DNA of 64,000 nucleotides from Pseudonocardia sp. GTDB lineage: Bacteria > Actinomycetota > Actinomycetes > Mycobacteriales > Pseudonocardiaceae. Position numbers and translations under genes: made by a program. Location of the stretch: positions 1 to 64,000 of the forward strand of contig NZ_JAODNI010000121.1 in assembly GCF_025465255.1 (NCBI RefSeq). Direction: 5' to 3'. Of this stretch, positions 52,601 through 62,979 are shown piece after piece. Within the stretch, counting starts at the first letter, position 1. Every line of letters starts with the position of its first letter. The notes beneath the pieces were generated by a model. It was not told the origin of the DNA and did not search any database. It saw nothing but the letters and a program-made list of their open reading frames with translations.

Positions 52601-55600
52601 GCGACGACGGTCTCGACGGACCTGGGCACGGCCAGCGCGACGACGCGTTCCGGCCCGGCCCCGCGGGCTCTCAGCAGCCGCGCGGTGCGGTTCACCGCGG
52701 CGTCCAGCTCGGCGTAGGTCAGCCGCTCCGGGCCCGAGACGAGGGCGATCTCGTCCGGGACCAGGGCGGCGCGCTCGCCGAGCAGGTCCGCGATCGTGTC
52801 CGTCCCGACGTCGACGGCCCGGCCGTCCCGGGCCGCGAGGACCGCCTCGCGCTCCGCGGGCAGCAGCGCGTCGAACGCCGCGACGGGCGCGTCCGGTGTC
52901 GCCAGGACCTGGTCGAGCAGCGCGACGAGCCGCGGCAGGTAGCTCTCACCGGCGTCGCCGAGGGTGTGGGCCAGGGTCAGCCGCATCCGCGCGCCCGGCG
53001 TCACGATCAGGTTCAGCGGGTAGTGCGTCGCGTCCGCGTTGGCCATCGCGGTGATCCCGTGCCGTGCGCCCAGCTCCGCGACCCGCTCCTCGCCGCCCTC
53101 GGGGCGGTAGACGAACAGGGTGTCGAACAGGGTGCGGTGCCCGGACAGGCGCTGGATCTCGCCGAGACCGGTGGGCTCGTGCGGTTCCAGGGCCATCCGC
53201 TCGTCCTGGACCCGGCGCAGTAGCGCGGCCAGCGGCTCGCCGGGGCGGAAGGTCATCCGGGCGGGCACGGTGTTCAGGAACAGCCCGATCGCGGACTCGA
53301 CGTCCGGGACCGCGGTCGGGCGCCCGGCGACGGACGTGCCGAACACGACGTCCGTGCGTCCGGTCGCGGCCCCGAGCACGAGGCCCCAGACGGTGCTGAG
53401 CACGGTGTTCACCGTGACGCCCAGCTCGCGGGCCAGGTCGCGGACCCGCGCGGTGGTGTCCGCGGACAGCTCGACCTCCCGCTCCCGAGGCGCGCCGGTC
53501 CGGGTTGCGTCACCCGAGCCCGGGCCGATCAGCGTGGGTTCGTCGAGCCCGGCCAGCGCGGTCCGCCAAGCCTCCGCGCTCTCGGGCCCGTCCCGCGACG
53601 CGAGCCACGCCAGGTGGTCCCGGTAGGAGCCGGCCGGCGCGAGCGGCTCCCCGACGTAGGCTGCAAACAGCCGCTCGACGAACAGCCACGCGGACCAGCC
53701 GTCCCACAGCAGCAGGTGCCGGCCGATCACCAGCCGGTCCCGCCGGCCGTCTCCATCACCCAGCCGGATCAGCAGCAGCCGGAACAGGGGCGGGTGGTCC
53801 AGGGCGAAGTGGGTGGCGCGGTCCGCGGCCATGACCTCGTCGAGCCGCCGGGCCTGCTCGTCCGCGGGCAGGTCCGAGAGGTCGACCTCGGTCACGGGCG
53901 GGGCGAGCGCGCCGGGGACGAACTGCACCGGCCCGTCGAGGCCCTCCCCGGTGAACCCGGCGCGGATCGCGTCCGTCCCGGCCATGACGGCGGCGCACGC
54001 GGCGCGGAGCCGGTCGAGGTCGAGCCGGTGGTCGAGGTCGATCGACTCCTGGACCGTGTAGACGTCGGCCTCGACGCCGTCGAGCGTCGCGTGGAAGTAG
54101 AGCCCCTCCTGCAACGGCGACAGCGGCCAGACCTCGGCGACGGGCGCCGGGCTGATCCGGTTCACCTGCGCGAGGACCGCCGGGTCCGCGGCCGGGAGCG
54201 GTGTGATCCCCTCCGGTCCGGTGCGGCCGGCGAGCGCCGCCAGGCCGGCCGGGGTGCGGGCGGCGAAGACCTCCCGCGGCCCGACGTCCAGGCCCGCCCG
54301 CCGGGCGCGCGAGGACACCGAGATCGACGAGATGCTATCCCCGCCGAGGGCGAAGAAGTCGTCGTCCGCGTACACGGACTCCCGGCCCAGCACCTCGGCG
54401 AACACCGCGCAGAACAGCCGCTCCGCGTCGGTCCCGGGCTCGCGCCGTCGCACGCCGATCGTCGCGACGGGCGCCGGGAGGGCCTTCCGGTCGAGCTTGC
54501 CGCTGGGGCTCAGCGGGAGCTCCTCGAGCAGCACCACCGCGGAGGGGACCATCGCCGCGGGCAGCCGCTCGGCCAGCATCGCGAGCAGCGCGGGACCGGT
54601 GATCGCCGCCTGTGGTACCTCCCGGCCCCCGGTGACCGGGATGTACCGCGGGTCGGGATCATGGGGCGCCGGCACCACGTACGCGACGAGTGTGTGTCCC
54701 GCCCCCTCCCGCCGCGCCGCGACCGCGGCCCGCGCGACCTCCGGCAGCCCGGTCAGCGCGGCCTCGATCTCGCCGTGCTCCACCCGGTTCCCGCGGATCT
54801 TGACCTGGAAGTCGGTGCGGCCCAGGTACTCGAGCTCCCCCGTGCGGGAGCGCCGGACCACGTCACCGGTGCGGTACATCCGCGCCCCCGGCGTGCCGAA
54901 GGGGTTCGCGACGAAGCGGTCCGCGGTCAGGCCGGGCCGGGCGTGGTAGCCCCGCGCGAGCTGCGCCCCCGCGAGGTACAGCTCCCCCGCGACGCCGTCC
55001 GGGACCGGCCGCAGGCAGCCGTCGAGCACGTGCAACCGGGTGTTCCAGACCGGACGTCCGAGGGGGACGGACGAACCGTCCGCCGTCGAGTACGGGTGGT
55101 ACGTGACGTCGACGGCGGCCTCGGTCGGTCCGTAGAGGTTGTGGATCGGGACGCCCGTCAGCGCCGTCCACCGCGCGGCCGCGGATCCGGGCAGCGCCTC
55201 ACCTGACGCGAACACCCGCCGCAGCGGGGCCGCCCAGGACGGGTCCGCGGTCACGGCGTCGGAGGCGAGGAACCCCTCCAGCATCGCCGGGACGAAGTGC
55301 AACGTCGTGATCCGCTCGGCGCGCACGAGCCCGGCCAGGTACTCCGGGTCCCGGTGCCCGTCCGGCCTCGCGAGGACCACGGCGGCGCCCTGGCAGAGCG
55401 CCCAGAAGAACTCCCACACCGAGACGTCGAAGCTCGCCGGGGTCTTCTGCAGCACCCGGTCGTCCGCGGCCAGGCCGTACTCCGCCTGCATCCACGCGAG
55501 CCGGTTGACGATCGCGCGGTGGCTCACCACCACGCCCTTCGGCCGCCCGGTGGAACCCGAGGTGTAGATCAGGTACGCGGCGTCGTCGGGGTCCGTGGCC

Positions 55601-58600
55601 GGGGCGTCCGCCGGGCCGGTCTCGTCCGTGACCAGCAGCGATTCCGGACCGGCGGGCACCCGCCCGGCGGCCTCCGCGGTGGTGACCACCGTGTCCACAC
55701 CCGCGTCGGCGATCATGAACGCGAGCCGCTCGGCGGGATAGTCCAGGTCCAGCGGCAGGTAGGCGGCCCCGGAGCGGAGCACGCCGAGCAGGGCGACCAT
55801 CAGCTCCGCGGAGCGCGGCACCGCCACCCCGACGACGGACCCGGGGCCGGCCCCCCGTTCCCGCAGCCGACGGGCGAGGGCTCCGGCGCGGCCGTCGAGC
55901 TCGGCGTAGGTGAGGGAGCGCCCCTCGGCCACGACCGCGGTGGCGTCCGGGGTACCGGCGACCTGGGCGGCGATCCGCGCGGTCAAGGTCGTGGCCGGTA
56001 CTAGGTGCTCGGTGTCCCCGGCCGGCTCCGGCGCGTCCCGCAGCCGGATCGACGCGACCGGCGCCGCGAGGTCGTCGGCGAGTGCCGTCAGGGTGCGCCG
56101 CAGTTGTGCGACGACGATCCCCGCCGCCTCGGCGGACACCCGCGCGGCGTCGTGCTTGAGCGTGAACTCCAGCTCCCGGCCGGTCGAGGCGATCAGCGCG
56201 ATCGGATAGTGGACCGCGTCGACCACGTCGATCCGCACGCCGGACGGACGGCGGTAGTTCTCCACGACCAGCAGCGAGTCGAACAGCTCCGGCAGCCCGG
56301 TGGCGCGCTGGACGTCGCCGAGCTGGACCTGCTGATGGTCGAGCAGCGCCGCCCGGGTGTCCTGGGTGCGGCGCAGGACCGTGGCCAGGGACTCCCCCGG
56401 CGCCCACCGCATCCGGGTGGGCAGGGTCGCGATGAAGAGGCCGACCGCGTCCTCCAGGCCGGCGACCGCCGCGTCGCGGCCGGACACGGTGCTGCCGAAC
56501 ACGACGTCCGGGCTGCCGGTGAGCCCGCCGAGCAGCAGGCCCCACGCCCCGTGCAGCACGGTGCCGAGGGTCAGGCCGCGCTCCCGGGCACTCGCGAGCA
56601 GCGCCGAGGTGGTGCGCTCGTCGAGGGTGAACCGGACCTGTCGGTGCGGCCGGAACCCCGGTTCGGCGATCGGGGACGGCGCCGCGAAGGCGTCCGCGAG
56701 CCGGGTCGGCTCGTCCAGCCCGGCGAGCTCGGCGCGCCACACCTCCTGCGCGGCCGCCTCGTCGCGCCGGGCGAGCGCGGTGAACCAGGCGCGGTGCCGC
56801 GCCAGGGCGTCGCCGCCCCGCGAGGTGCCGCCGAGGATCTCGTCCACGAGGAGGGCGACGGACCAGCCGTCGAGGACGATGTGCTGGAAGGTGAGGACCA
56901 GCCGGGCCCGGTCGGGGCCGAGCCGCAGCAGAGCCACGCGCAGCAGCGGCGGCCGGGCGAGATCGAACGGCGCGGCCCGCTGCGCGGCGATCGCCGCGTC
57001 GACCTCGGCCGCGTCGTCCAGGGAGGGGGCCACGTCCAGCACGGTCCACGGCAACTCGGCGTGCGTCGCGACGGCCTGCACCACGGTCCCGTCGGCCCGC
57101 TGCGCGAACCCGGTACGCAGCTGCGGGTGCCGGTCCAGCACCGCCTGCGCCGACGCCCGCAACGCGGCCGGATCGACCGGTCCGCGCAGGTCCAGGACCT
57201 CCTGAAGGGTGTAGACGTCCGCGGCGCCCTCGCCGAGGGCGGAGTGGAAGAAGAAGCCCTCCTGCAGCGGCGACACCGGCCAGACGTCCGCGATCTCCCC
57301 GACCGCGGCCAGGGCGTCCCGCGCGGTGGCGTCCAGCTCGGCCAGCGGGCCGTCCGGGACCTCCACCACCGTCTCGTGCAGCGTCACCACCGGGGCCAGC
57401 TCGGCCGCGGTCCGGTGCGTGAACAGCTGCCGCGGCGTGACGACCAGCCCCGCGGCGCGCGCCCGGACGACGAGCCGGATCGAGATGATGCTGTCCCCGC
57501 CGAGGGCGAAGAAGTCGTCGTCGACGCCGATCCCCGGCACCTCCAGGACCTCGGCGAACAGCGTGCACAGCAGCTCCTCGCGCGGGGTGCGCGGCGGCCG
57601 CCCGCCGACCTGCGCCGCGAGGTCCGGGACGGGCAGGGCGTTGCGGTCGATCTTGCCGTTGGGCATCACCGGGAGCGCCGGCAGCGGGACGACGGCGGCC
57701 GGGACCATGTACTCCGGCAGCCGCTCCCGCAGGTGCTCGCGCACGGAGCCGACGAGCGCGGCGACGTCGCGGAACGGGGCCGGCCGGTTCGCGAGGTCTT
57801 CGGGGCGCGCGGCCACCGACGGCAGGTGGACGGGCCCGGCGTCCACGCCGTCCCGGGTGAGGAGCAGGTCGAACTCCCCGGCCGTCCCGCCGGCCGTCCA
57901 GGCCGCGGCGCTGCGGTAGCCCGCCTCGTCCGCGGCCCGCGCCACGGCCTCCGGGTCGATCCCACGCTCCTGCGGCGCCGCCAGGCCGTCGATCGCGGCG
58001 AGGGCCGCGAGATCGTCGGCGAGCCGGGCGTTGGGGATCCCGCGCAGGCGCAGCGCGTCCGGACGACGGCGACGCAGGTGTTCGGCCAGGTCGTGCGAGG
58101 TCCAGCCGGCGGGCCAGGTGAGCTGAACGGCCTCGATCCCCGGCGCCCGTTCCCCGGCCCGCAGGACGACGTCGTAGCGGTATCGGCTCAGCTCGTCGTG
58201 TGCCGTGGCCCGCTTGAGCCGCAGGTCCGCCGACCCCAGCTCGGGGATCGTCGCCGCGGCGGCCGTGAAGAAGTCCGGCTCGCAGAGCAGTTCGCCCTCC
58301 CACGCCACCGACGCGTCGACGGCCCGGCGCAGTGTCTCAGGGGATGCCGCCTCCCCGTCGGACGTTCCGGCGCGGGCGGTCTCCACCCCGGCGCGGAACG
58401 TGCGGAGCAGGCCGGCGTGCCGGACGTCGCCGACGAGGATCGCGCCCCCGGGCGCGAGCAGCCGCGCGGCCTGCCGCAGCACGTCCAGCAGGTACTCCGG
58501 GCCCGGGAAGTACTGGGCCACGGAGTTGATCACGATCGTGTCGAAGGGGCCCTCGTCCGCGAGGCCGGCCAGCTCGTGCGCCGGGCGGGCTTCGAGGACC

Positions 58601-60351
58601 ACCCGGCCGTCGAGCCTCGGGTCCGCCGCGACCCGCCGGCGCAGCGCCGCGACGGCCTCCTCGGACAGGTCGAACCCGCGGTAGAGCGAGCAGCCCGGGG
58701 CGAGCTCGGTGAGCAGCAGCCCACTGCCCACCCCGACCTCTAGCAGCCGGTCCGGGGCGAGCTCGCGGATCCGGGAGACCGTGGCGTCCCGCCAGGCCCG
58801 CATGTCCTCGCGCGGGATCGGGGCGCCGTCGTAGGTGGAGTTCCACCCCGCGAAGCCGTCCTCGAACGCCCCGTTCTCGAACTTCCCGGCCTCGTCGTCG
58901 GCGGAGGTGGCGCCGTAGAGCAGCTCGTGCAGCTCCTTCCACGCCGCCACCTGCTCCGGCGTGCTCGACCCGAGCTCCGGCACCACGTACGCGGCCAGCC
59001 GCCGGTCCCCCGGCGTGATCTCCCGGACCTGCACGGTCGCCTGCGCGACGCCCGGATGCGCCGCCAGCACGGACTCGATCTCCCCCGGCTCGATCCGGTA
59101 CCCGCGGATCTTCACCTGGTCGTCGACCCGGCCGAGGAAGTCCAGGCTCCCGTCCGCGAGCCGCCGGACGAGGTCCCCGGTCCGGTAGAGCCGCTCGCCG
59201 GGCGCCCCGGACGGGTCCGCCACGAAGCGCTCCGCCGTCAGGCCCGCGCGTCCCAGGTAGCCGCGGGCCAGCCCCGGCCCCCCGAGGTAGAGCTCGCCCT
59301 CGACGGCGGGCTGCAGCCGCTCGTCGAGGACGTGCGCCGAGGTCAGCGGGTCCGGCACGCCGATCGGGACCGACGTGCCGTGCAACCGGTCCGGGTGGCT
59401 CTCGCCGAGCGTCGAGTTCACGGTGGCCTCGGTGGGCCCGTAGGCGTTGTACATCCGCCTGCCCCGCCCCCACCGCGCCACCAGCTCCGGCGACACCCGT
59501 TCGGTCCCGGCGAGCAGGGTCGCCGGCGGCAGCGTGACGTCCGGTGGCATCGCGGCGAGCAGCGCGGGTGGCAGGATCATGTGCGTGACGCCCTGGGCGT
59601 GCGCGTACTCGGCCAGCTCGGGTCCCGGCACCCGCCGCTCCGCGGGCACGACGACGAGCCGCCCGCCGGACAGCAGCGCCTGGCAGAGGTCCCAGAACGC
59701 GACGTCGAAGCTCGGTGACGCGAACTGCAGGATCCGGCTCTCCGGCCCGACGCCGAGCCGCTCGGTCTGGGTGGCCACCAGGCCGGTGACGCCGCTGTGG
59801 GTCAGCACCACGCCCTTGGGCCGGCCCGTCGACCCGGAGGTGTAGATCAGGTACGCGGCCGAGCGGACGTCCAGGTCCGCAGGCGGCAGCGTGCCCGGGG
59901 CCGCGGCGATCTCCGCGGCGGAGACCGGGTCGTCCAGCAGCAGGAGCCGCGGCGCGCCGGGCAGCTCGCCGGCGAGCCCGGCCACCGTGACGACGACGGC
60001 GGGGGCCGCGTCCTCGAGCATGAAGGCCAGCCGCTGCGCGGGGTAGTCCGGGTCCAGCGGCAGGTACGCCGCGCCCGCCCGGAGCACCGCGACCTGCGCG
60101 ACGACCATGCCCACGGACCGCGGCAGCGCCAGCGCGACCACGGTCTCCGGGCCCGCGCCCCGCTCCCGCAGCACGTGGGCGAGCCGGGCCGAGCGCGCGT
60201 CGAGCTCGGCGTAGGTGAGCCGCTCCTCCTCCAGCACGACGGCCACCGCGTCCGGGGCGCGCCGGACCTGCTCGGCGAACAGGTCGGGCCAGGTGCGCAG
60301 GCCCTCGACTGGACCGGTCGACAGGGGGCGGGACATCTCGCTCTGGGTCAC
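46666..60351 (-). CDS. Four-module siderophore NRPS: A-nMT-T / C-A-T / C-A-T / C-A-T / C*
   Basis: 4561 residues. Module 1: A1 (~20-455 and its C-lobe 865-905) interrupted by an N-methyltransferase (~460-860, [12 protein letters not shown] near 533), T1 [11 protein letters not shown] (~945). Module 2: C1 (~1024-1455, QHIVLDGW), A2 (~1480-1960), T2 GGDSISS (~2000). Module 3: C2 (~2075-2505, RHLLLWDGW), A3 (~2540-3030), T3 GGHS (~3070). Module 4: C3 (~3132-3570, HHITTDEW), A4 (~3610-4078), T4 GGHS (~4113). C* (~4177-4561, HYLGVDEW) ends the protein; no thioesterase. Hand-aligned specificity codes: A1 DVWILAAVNK, A2 DVWHFSLVDK (serine), A3 DMENLGLINK (N5-hydroxyornithine type), A4 DVFIVVAVNK. 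Likely product N-Me-X-Ser-hydroxyOrn-X, X probably formyl-hydroxyOrn (inference). C2 and C* lack the second His. GTG start after GGGAGA. Confidence 0.95.
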   Translation of the reverse strand: MTQSEMSRPLSTGPVEGLRTWPDLFAEQVRRAPDAVAVVLEEERLTYAELDARSARLAHVLRERGAGPETVVALALPRSVGMVVAQVAVLRAGAAYLPLDPDYPAQRLAFMLEDAAPAVVVTVAGLAGELPGAPRLLLLDDPVSAAEIAAAPGTLPPADLDVRSAAYLIYTSGSTGRPKGVVLTHSGVTGLVATQTERLGVGPESRILQFASPSFDVAFWDLCQALLSGGRLVVVPAERRVPGPELAEYAHAQGVTHMILPPALLAAMPPDVTLPPATLLAGTERVSPELVARWGRGRRMYNAYGPTEATVNSTLGESHPDRLHGTSVPIGVPDPLTSAHVLDERLQPAVEGELYLGGPGLARGYLGRAGLTAERFVADPSGAPGERLYRTGDLVRRLADGSLDFLGRVDDQVKIRGYRIEPGEIESVLAAHPGVAQATVQVREITPGDRRLAAYVVPELGSSTPEQVAAWKELHELLYGATSADDEAGKFENGAFEDGFAGWNSTYDGAPIPREDMRAWRDATVSRIRELAPDRLLEVGVGSGLLLTELAPGCSLYRGFDLSEEAVAALRRRVAADPRLDGRVVLEARPAHELAGLADEGPFDTIVINSVAQYFPGPEYLLDVLRQAARLLAPGGAILVGDVRHAGLLRTFRAGVETARAGTSDGEAASPETLRRAVDASVAWEGELLCEPDFFTAAAATIPELGSADLRLKRATAHDELSRYRYDVVLRAGERAPGIEAVQLTWPAGWTSHDLAEHLRRRRPDALRLRGIPNARLADDLAALAAIDGLAAPQERGIDPEAVARAADEAGYRSAAAWTAGGTAGEFDLLLTRDGVDAGPVHLPSVAARPEDLANRPAPFRDVAALVGSVREHLRERLPEYMVPAAVVPLPALPVMPNGKIDRNALPVPDLAAQVGGRPPRTPREELLCTLFAEVLEVPGIGVDDDFFALGGDSIISIRLVVRARAAGLVVTPRQLFTHRTAAELAPVVTLHETVVEVPDGPLAELDATARDALAAVGEIADVWPVSPLQEGFFFHSALGEGAADVYTLQEVLDLRGPVDPAALRASAQAVLDRHPQLRTGFAQRADGTVVQAVATHAELPWTVLDVAPSLDDAAEVDAAIAAQRAAPFDLARPPLLRVALLRLGPDRARLVLTFQHIVLDGWSVALLVDEILGGTSRGGDALARHRAWFTALARRDEAAAQEVWRAELAGLDEPTRLADAFAAPSPIAEPGFRPHRQVRFTLDERTTSALLASARERGLTLGTVLHGAWGLLLGGLTGSPDVVFGSTVSGRDAAVAGLEDAVGLFIATLPTRMRWAPGESLATVLRRTQDTRAALLDHQQVQLGDVQRATGLPELFDSLLVVENYRRPSGVRIDVVDAVHYPIALIASTGRELEFTLKHDAARVSAEAAGIVVAQLRRTLTALADDLAAPVASIRLRDAPEPAGDTEHLVPATTLTARIAAQVAGTPDATAVVAEGRSLTYAELDGRAGALARRLRERGAGPGSVVGVAVPRSAELMVALLGVLRSGAAYLPLDLDYPAERLAFMIADAGVDTVVTTAEAAGRVPAGPESLLVTDETGPADAPATDPDDAAYLIYTSGSTGRPKGVVVSHRAIVNRLAWMQAEYGLAADDRVLQKTPASFDVSVWEFFWALCQGAAVVLARPDGHRDPEYLAGLVRAERITTLHFVPAMLEGFLASDAVTADPSWAAPLRRVFASGEALPGSAAARWTALTGVPIHNLYGPTEAAVDVTYHPYSTADGSSVPLGRPVWNTRLHVLDGCLRPVPDGVAGELYLAGAQLARGYHARPGLTADRFVANPFGTPGARMYRTGDVVRRSRTGELEYLGRTDFQVKIRGNRVEHGEIEAALTGLPEVARAAVAARREGAGHTLVAYVVPAPHDPDPRYIPVTGGREVPQAAITGPALLAMLAERLPAAMVPSAVVLLEELPLSPSGKLDRKALPAPVATIGVRRREPGTDAERLFCAVFAEVLGRESVYADDDFFALGGDSISSISVSSRARRAGLDVGPREVFAARTPAGLAALAGRTGPEGITPLPAADPAVLAQVNRISPAPVAEVWPLSPLQEGLYFHATLDGVEADVYTVQESIDLDHRLDLDRLRAACAAVMAGTDAIRAGFTGEGLDGPVQFVPGALAPPVTEVDLSDLPADEQARRLDEVMAADRATHFALDHPPLFRLLLIRLGDGDGRRDRLVIGRHLLLWDGWSAWLFVERLFAAYVGEPLAPAGSYRDHLAWLASRDGPESAEAWRTALAGLDEPTLIGPGSGDATRTGAPREREVELSADTTARVRDLARELGVTVNTVLSTVWGLVLGAATGRTDVVFGTSVAGRPTAVPDVESAIGLFLNTVPARMTFRPGEPLAALLRRVQDERMALEPHEPTGLGEIQRLSGHRTLFDTLFVYRPEGGEERVAELGARHGITAMANADATHYPLNLIVTPGARMRLTLAHTLGDAGESYLPRLVALLDQVLATPDAPVAAFDALLPAEREAVLAARDGRAVDVGTDTIADLLGERAALVPDEIALVSGPERLTYAELDAAVNRTARLLRARGAGPERVVALAVPRSVETVVALFAVLRTGAAYLPLELDHPTERLVSTMADAAPVCLLTVERVAGPLAAAGVPAVVLDEPGTAAERAALDPGPLTDAELADAGSGNFARTNPDRLDLPAYVIYTSGSTGRPKGVVTPYRGLTNMQLNHRAEIFEPVVATAGGRRLRIAHTVSFAFDMSWEELLWLVEGHEVHVCDEELRRDATALVAYCAEHEVDVVNVTPTYAAALFETGLLAGHTPPLVLLGGEAVSDDVWTTLRDTPGTLGYNLYGPTEYTINALGAGTDDSPTPAVGRPITNTRAHVLDPWLRPVPDGVPGELYIAGDGLARGYLGRYALTAERFVADPAVPGGRMYRTGDLVRRRPVGILDFLGRTDDQVKIRGYRVEPGELAAALTAHPAVARAAVVADRSGPGGLARLVGYVVPSVTTHDLAEVRAALRDRLPDHMVPAVLVPVPELPLTVNGKLDVGALPRPEPVTAGAGRPPRSRAEEQLCGLFAQVLGLDAVGPEDDFFDLGGHSLVATRLLSRARTALAADLTLRDLFEAPTPAELALRAAEREAVVGPELGSLERPALLPLSAAQQRLWLVQQLGGAGGGAAYHFPIVLRLRGDVDGAALDAALQDVAVRHEALRTVFTVVDGTPYQEVRDDLRVPFAQVNDVAAELARPFDLTAELPIRAALIQDGAEHVLVLLLHHITTDEWSDRPFLDDLAAAYAARREGRAPEWAPLPVQYADYALWHAARLGDPAEPTSLAARQLDFWARTLDGAPDELTLPTDRPRPARPTSAGGVVDVPLAPETLAGLRRIADDTGASLLLVLHAAVAALLHRLGAGDDVPLGTPVTGRTDARLDDLVGFFVNTVVLRADVSGDPDFATLAARVRDAGLAAFSHADVPFEAVVERLNPSRTLSRNPLFQVMVAHHARRGDLLALPGVEAVEEPVEEATAKFDLVFAFAEPDGVERDRAATLHLEYSAELFERDTVARLGERFARVAAAVAANPRIGVAELDVAVVGERELVLERFAGRRDVRDVPAETLIDMVERQVRERPHAPAVTDGRGTLTYAELDGRAEGAARLLAARGIGPEDVVGVAMPRSAAMVATVLGLLKLGAAWLPLDLKHPPERIGHLLADSRARLLVGTAAQLGLVVGGPERLVVPDEGAAPAAPRKRERPWGTDLAAYVIYTSGSTGRPKGVVVPHDGITSLAATAEDRMGVTSDATVLQFASVGFDVVVFELTMALGLGARLVICPDDARVAGPPLTGFLAEHGVTHGILPPSLVAALPPDQQLPAGLTVLVGTETVPPDLIGRWAERLNLIAAYGLTEATVNSTLWQAEPGWAAAVPIGVPDPNTTCFVLDSRLRPVPPGVVGDLYVGGRGLARGYLGRPGLTAERFVADPFGPHGTRLYRTGDRARWRRDGNVDFLGRDDDQVKVRGFRVELGEVASALTGHAGIRQAVAVADGSGDMTRIVGYVVPEDGPLDPAEVRAAAARRLPEYMVPAIVVVLDGPVPLTPNGKLDRRALPAPDRSGLTGDGAPCTPEEEWLAAVFAEVLGLPEVGVHDDFFALGGHSMAAMRLIGRVRTRFGADLGVRDVFDAPTVAGLVEVLAQRPSTRPALTPSGPPEESEPPAPAQRWRWERHRMAPRPDHALVLRPDEPYDEAALAAAVDDLVARHEPLRTVFSPEGRRHVQGRGPGLARSDRPLAELAREPFDLTAEPPFRAVLAGGELLLVLHYLGVDEWSVVPLLRDLATAYEARRDGRAPDRAPLPVGYSDYARWAGALGGDPANPESRHARALAFWREALDGAPLTDPGGDETAATVAFELDTELRAGVDVLARRTRTSMFMVLQAGLATVLARRGAGPVVPVGSFAAGRTEASLVDVVGCVANVLVLPVRVEGDGFDALLGRVRTANLAALDHQETGFSDVADATGLRRPPVLLVHHEQADLGAERSVLGALDAVDVGGSTADLTVGFFETSGGAAVPVELTHRLAAYDRETAAALAQELVALLRSVTG

Positions 60352-60414
60352 AGTTCTCCCACCGCGCGGCCGGCGGGCCCGCGGTTCTCGATCGAAGAGG
60401 ATGGGCCGAGTGGG

Positions 60415-60627
60415 CTAGCGGCTCGAACGCTCGACCAGGCTGCGGGGACGGAGGTCCGTCCAGTTCGCCTCGACGTGCTCGAGGCACTCCGCCCGGCTCG
60501 CCGGGCCGTGCGCGACGGTCCAGCCCGCCGGCACGTCGACGAACGTGGGCCAGAGCGAGTACTGGCCCTCGTCGTTGACCAGCGCGTGGAACGTGCCGTT
60601 CTCGTCGTCGAAGGGGTTCGTGGACAC
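60415..60627 (-). CDS. mbtH: MbtH-like protein
   Basis: 70 residues, the small chaperone that binds and activates NRPS adenylation domains. Seen: [40 protein letters not shown] and [22 protein letters not shown], carrying the family's NPF, SLWP and the two Trp that contact the A domain. GTG at 60627. It sits between the hydroxylase gene (42-bp gap) and the NRPS gene (63-bp gap) on the same strand, so it is made with its client. Likely required by one or more of the four A domains. Confidence 0.97.
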   Translation of the reverse strand: MSTNPFDDENGTFHALVNDEGQYSLWPTFVDVPAGWTVAHGPASRAECLEHVEANWTDLRPRSLVERSSR

Positions 60628-60669
60628 AGGAGTCTCCCGAGATCGTGCGTGCGGGGGTGGGGGCCGGGC

Positions 60670-62082
60670 TCAGCGGGCGGTGGTGGCCACCGGGTCCGCC
60701 GGCGCCTCGCCACGGATCGGCTCGGCGGGCCCGGCGTCCGGCACGAGCGCGCCGGTCAGGGAGTCCACGATCTCGCCCGAGCGGGCGGCGACCGTGGACA
60801 GCAGCGTCGAGGTGATGCCGTGCGTGTGCTCGGTGGCGCCCTGGACGTAGATCCCGGCGGAGAGCGGGGCGGCGCCGGCGGCGCGGTGGGTGGCGATCCG
60901 GTAGTCCCGCAGCACCTGCAGCCGGCCGGCCTCGTCCCGGGCGCACGCGCCGGCCAGCGCCGGGTCGAGCAGCCAGAGGGGGTCGCTGGAGCGGTAGCCC
61001 GTCGCGTACACGACGACGTCCGCCGCCAGCACCTCGCGGGAGCCGTCGATCAGGGACTCGACGGCCAGTTCGACGCGGTCCCCCATGTCGACCACGTCCG
61101 CCACCCGGGACACGTTGTGGAACTGCAGGCGCTCCCGGCCCGCGACCCGCTCGTGGTAGTGCCGGCGGTAGAGCTCCTCGATCAGCTCCGGGTCGACCAC
61201 GGAGTAGTTCGTGTTGCCGTGGTAACCCATGATCCTCTGCTTGACGTCCGCGGGGGCGTCGTAGAAGTCGTCGACGGCGGACGGGTCGAAGATCCGGTTC
61301 GCGAACGCGCTGTCGTCCGCCGGGCTGTAGCCGTAGCGGGCGAACACCGCGCAGACCTCGGCGTCCGGGAACGTCCGGTGCAGGTAGTCGACCGTCTCGG
61401 CCGCGCTCTGCCCCGCGCCGACCACGGCGAACCGCTTCGGGGTGGTCCCGGCGAGCTCGGGGATGCGGGTCAGCAGGTCCCGGTTGTGCCAGACGCGCCG
61501 GCCCAGGACGGCCTCGCGCGGCACGTTCGGGGTCAGGCCGGTCGCGAGCACGACGTTGCGGGCCCGGACCCGGACCGGCGCGCCGTCCGCGCGGCTCGCG
61601 ACGACGTCGACCAGGCCGACCGGCTCCCCGGCGGCCTCGCGGACCGGTACCACCTCGGTGACCTCCGCGCCGTAGTGCACCCGCTCCGTGAAGCTCCCCG
61701 CGGCCCACTCGAGGTAGTCGTGGAACTCCAGGCGCGTGGGGAACACGCTGCCGTAGTTGATGAAGTCGACCAGCCGGTCCCGGGCGTGCAGGTAGGACAG
61801 GAAGCTGAACCGGCTCGTGGGGTTGCGCAGCGTGGCCAGGTCCTTGAGGAAGGAGATCTGCATCGTGGCGTCCTCGAGCAGCATGCCGCGGTGCCACCCG
61901 AAGCGGTCCTGCCGCTCGACAAAGCAGTACGTGAGCCGCGCGCCCTCCCCGACGGCCCCGTTGTGCTCCTCGATCGCGACGGCCAGCGCGAGGTTCGACG
62001 GCCCGAACCCGATGCCCACGACGTCCACGTGTTCGATCCCGGCGACGTCCCCGGTCGTGCGCTCGGTGTGCGGCTCGCTCAT
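60670..62082 (-). CDS. L-ornithine N5-monooxygenase (siderophore hydroxylase)
   Basis: 470 residues, FAD/NADPH-dependent N-hydroxylating monooxygenase of the SidA/PvdA/CchB class, making N5-hydroxyornithine for hydroxamate iron ligands. Seen: FAD motif VDVVGIGFGPSNLALAVA, FGWHRGMLLEDATMQISFLKDLATLRNPTSRFSFLSYLH, the substrate loop DDSAFANRIFDPS, NADPH motif FAVVGAGQSAAETVDYL, DVVVYATGYR and a late THGITSTLLS. All are class-typical. The start at 62082 is preferred because GAGAGG lies 6 nt upstream; an ATG at 62088 directly abuts that site. First gene of the NRPS operon, preceded by an iron box. Confidence 0.93.
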   Translation of the reverse strand: MSEPHTERTTGDVAGIEHVDVVGIGFGPSNLALAVAIEEHNGAVGEGARLTYCFVERQDRFGWHRGMLLEDATMQISFLKDLATLRNPTSRFSFLSYLHARDRLVDFINYGSVFPTRLEFHDYLEWAAGSFTERVHYGAEVTEVVPVREAAGEPVGLVDVVASRADGAPVRVRARNVVLATGLTPNVPREAVLGRRVWHNRDLLTRIPELAGTTPKRFAVVGAGQSAAETVDYLHRTFPDAEVCAVFARYGYSPADDSAFANRIFDPSAVDDFYDAPADVKQRIMGYHGNTNYSVVDPELIEELYRRHYHERVAGRERLQFHNVSRVADVVDMGDRVELAVESLIDGSREVLAADVVVYATGYRSSDPLWLLDPALAGACARDEAGRLQVLRDYRIATHRAAGAAPLSAGIYVQGATEHTHGITSTLLSTVAARSGEIVDSLTGALVPDAGPAEPIRGEAPADPVATTAR

Positions 62083-62130
62083 CGTCATCCTCTCGGCACC
62101 CCGACGGGGTACGGGTCACGGCAGCCTTAC

Positions 62131-62149
62131 TCAGGGCAGGCTAACCAAT
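62131..62149 (-). promoter_or_regulatory. IdeR/DmdR1-type iron box for the NRPS operon
   Basis: The 19-mer TCAGGGCAGGCTAACCAAT matches the consensus TTAGGTTAGGCTAACCTAA at 14 of 19 places. It lies 48 bp before the hydroxylase start. An overlapping inverted AGCCT-N10-AGGCT extends it to the left (62124-62142), so two overlapping protein dimers could bind. Confidence 0.65.
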
Positions 62150-62313
62150 AGTGAGGATGCACTACGCCACCGGGCGGGTGATCTTCACGCAGCGACGGAA
62201 ACCCGGTTGCCGCGCGGGACGCGGCCGACCGGCGGAAAGCGGGATCACACCTGGTGACAGGAGCACCACGATGGCAGGATGGCAGGATGCCCGGCCCCCC
62301 TCAGGGAACCGGG

Positions 62314-62955
62314 TCAGCGGGCGGCAGCGGGCCCGTCGAGCAGGGTGCGGGCGAGCTCCTGCCACTGCGCGACCATCGGGTCCGTCGCGGGATCCCGGGG
62401 ATCGAACGTGTAGGTCATGGCGGTGCCGCGCATGCTCGTGAACAACAGGTCCCGCAGGCGGGTGAACCCGGGTCGCGAGGCGAGCTCGTCGCCGAACATC
62501 CGGGTCATCGAGGCGCGGATCGCCGCGCCGAGGGTGCGTTCCTCGGGCCGCAGCGCGTCCGCGATCTCCGGGTTGGCACGGGCCGCGGTCCACAGCTCGA
62601 TGGCCGCCCAGAAGTGCGGCTCGGTGAAGCTCTCCCACAACGACTCGATCACCCGGTCGGCGCGCTGCCACACGTCGGTGGGTGGGTGGCCGTCGAGCAG
62701 CAGGGCGAGCCGGTCCTCGGTGTCCTGCACGCGTTTGACGGCCAGGTGTTGCGCCGCGGCGACGAGCAACAGGTCCCTCGACGGGAAGTGGTGCAGCAGC
62801 CGGCCGCGCGAGACCCCGGCCCGGGCCTGGATGGTGAGCGTGGTCGCGCCGGAGTAGCCGCCCTCGACGAGGGCGCTCACGGCGGCGTCCAGGATCCGGG
62901 CGCGGCTGTCGGAGGTGCGCTGCGCCCGGGTCCTGGGCTCGGCTCCCGAAGTCAT
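62314..62955 (-). CDS. TetR-family transcriptional regulator
   Basis: 213 residues. N-terminal TetR HTH (about 18-64): SRARILDAAVSALVEGGYSGATTLTIQARAGVSRGRLLHHFPSRDLLLVAAAQHL with the recognition helix SRGRLLHHF. The remaining helical ligand domain contains ESFTEPHFWAAIELWTAAR and TRLRDLLFTSMRGTAMTY. ATG at 62955. It lies 24 bp from the start of the stop of the preceding acyl-CoA dehydrogenase gene on the same strand, which suggests co-transcription with that gene and control of fatty-acid/acyl metabolism rather than of the siderophore operon (inference). Its start is separated from the siderophore unit by an apparently non-coding 231-bp stretch. Confidence 0.92.
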   Translation of the reverse strand: MTSGAEPRTRAQRTSDSRARILDAAVSALVEGGYSGATTLTIQARAGVSRGRLLHHFPSRDLLLVAAAQHLAVKRVQDTEDRLALLLDGHPPTDVWQRADRVIESLWESFTEPHFWAAIELWTAARANPEIADALRPEERTLGAAIRASMTRMFGDELASRPGFTRLRDLLFTSMRGTAMTYTFDPRDPATDPMVAQWQELARTLLDGPAAAR

Positions 62956-62979
62956 GGATTCCCTGACGTCATGCGGCGA

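Noticed and set aside
62314-62955. TetR as the siderophore pathway regulator
   Set aside because: It lies in tandem with the acyl-CoA dehydrogenase gene and iron boxes already explain siderophore control; possible but unsupported.
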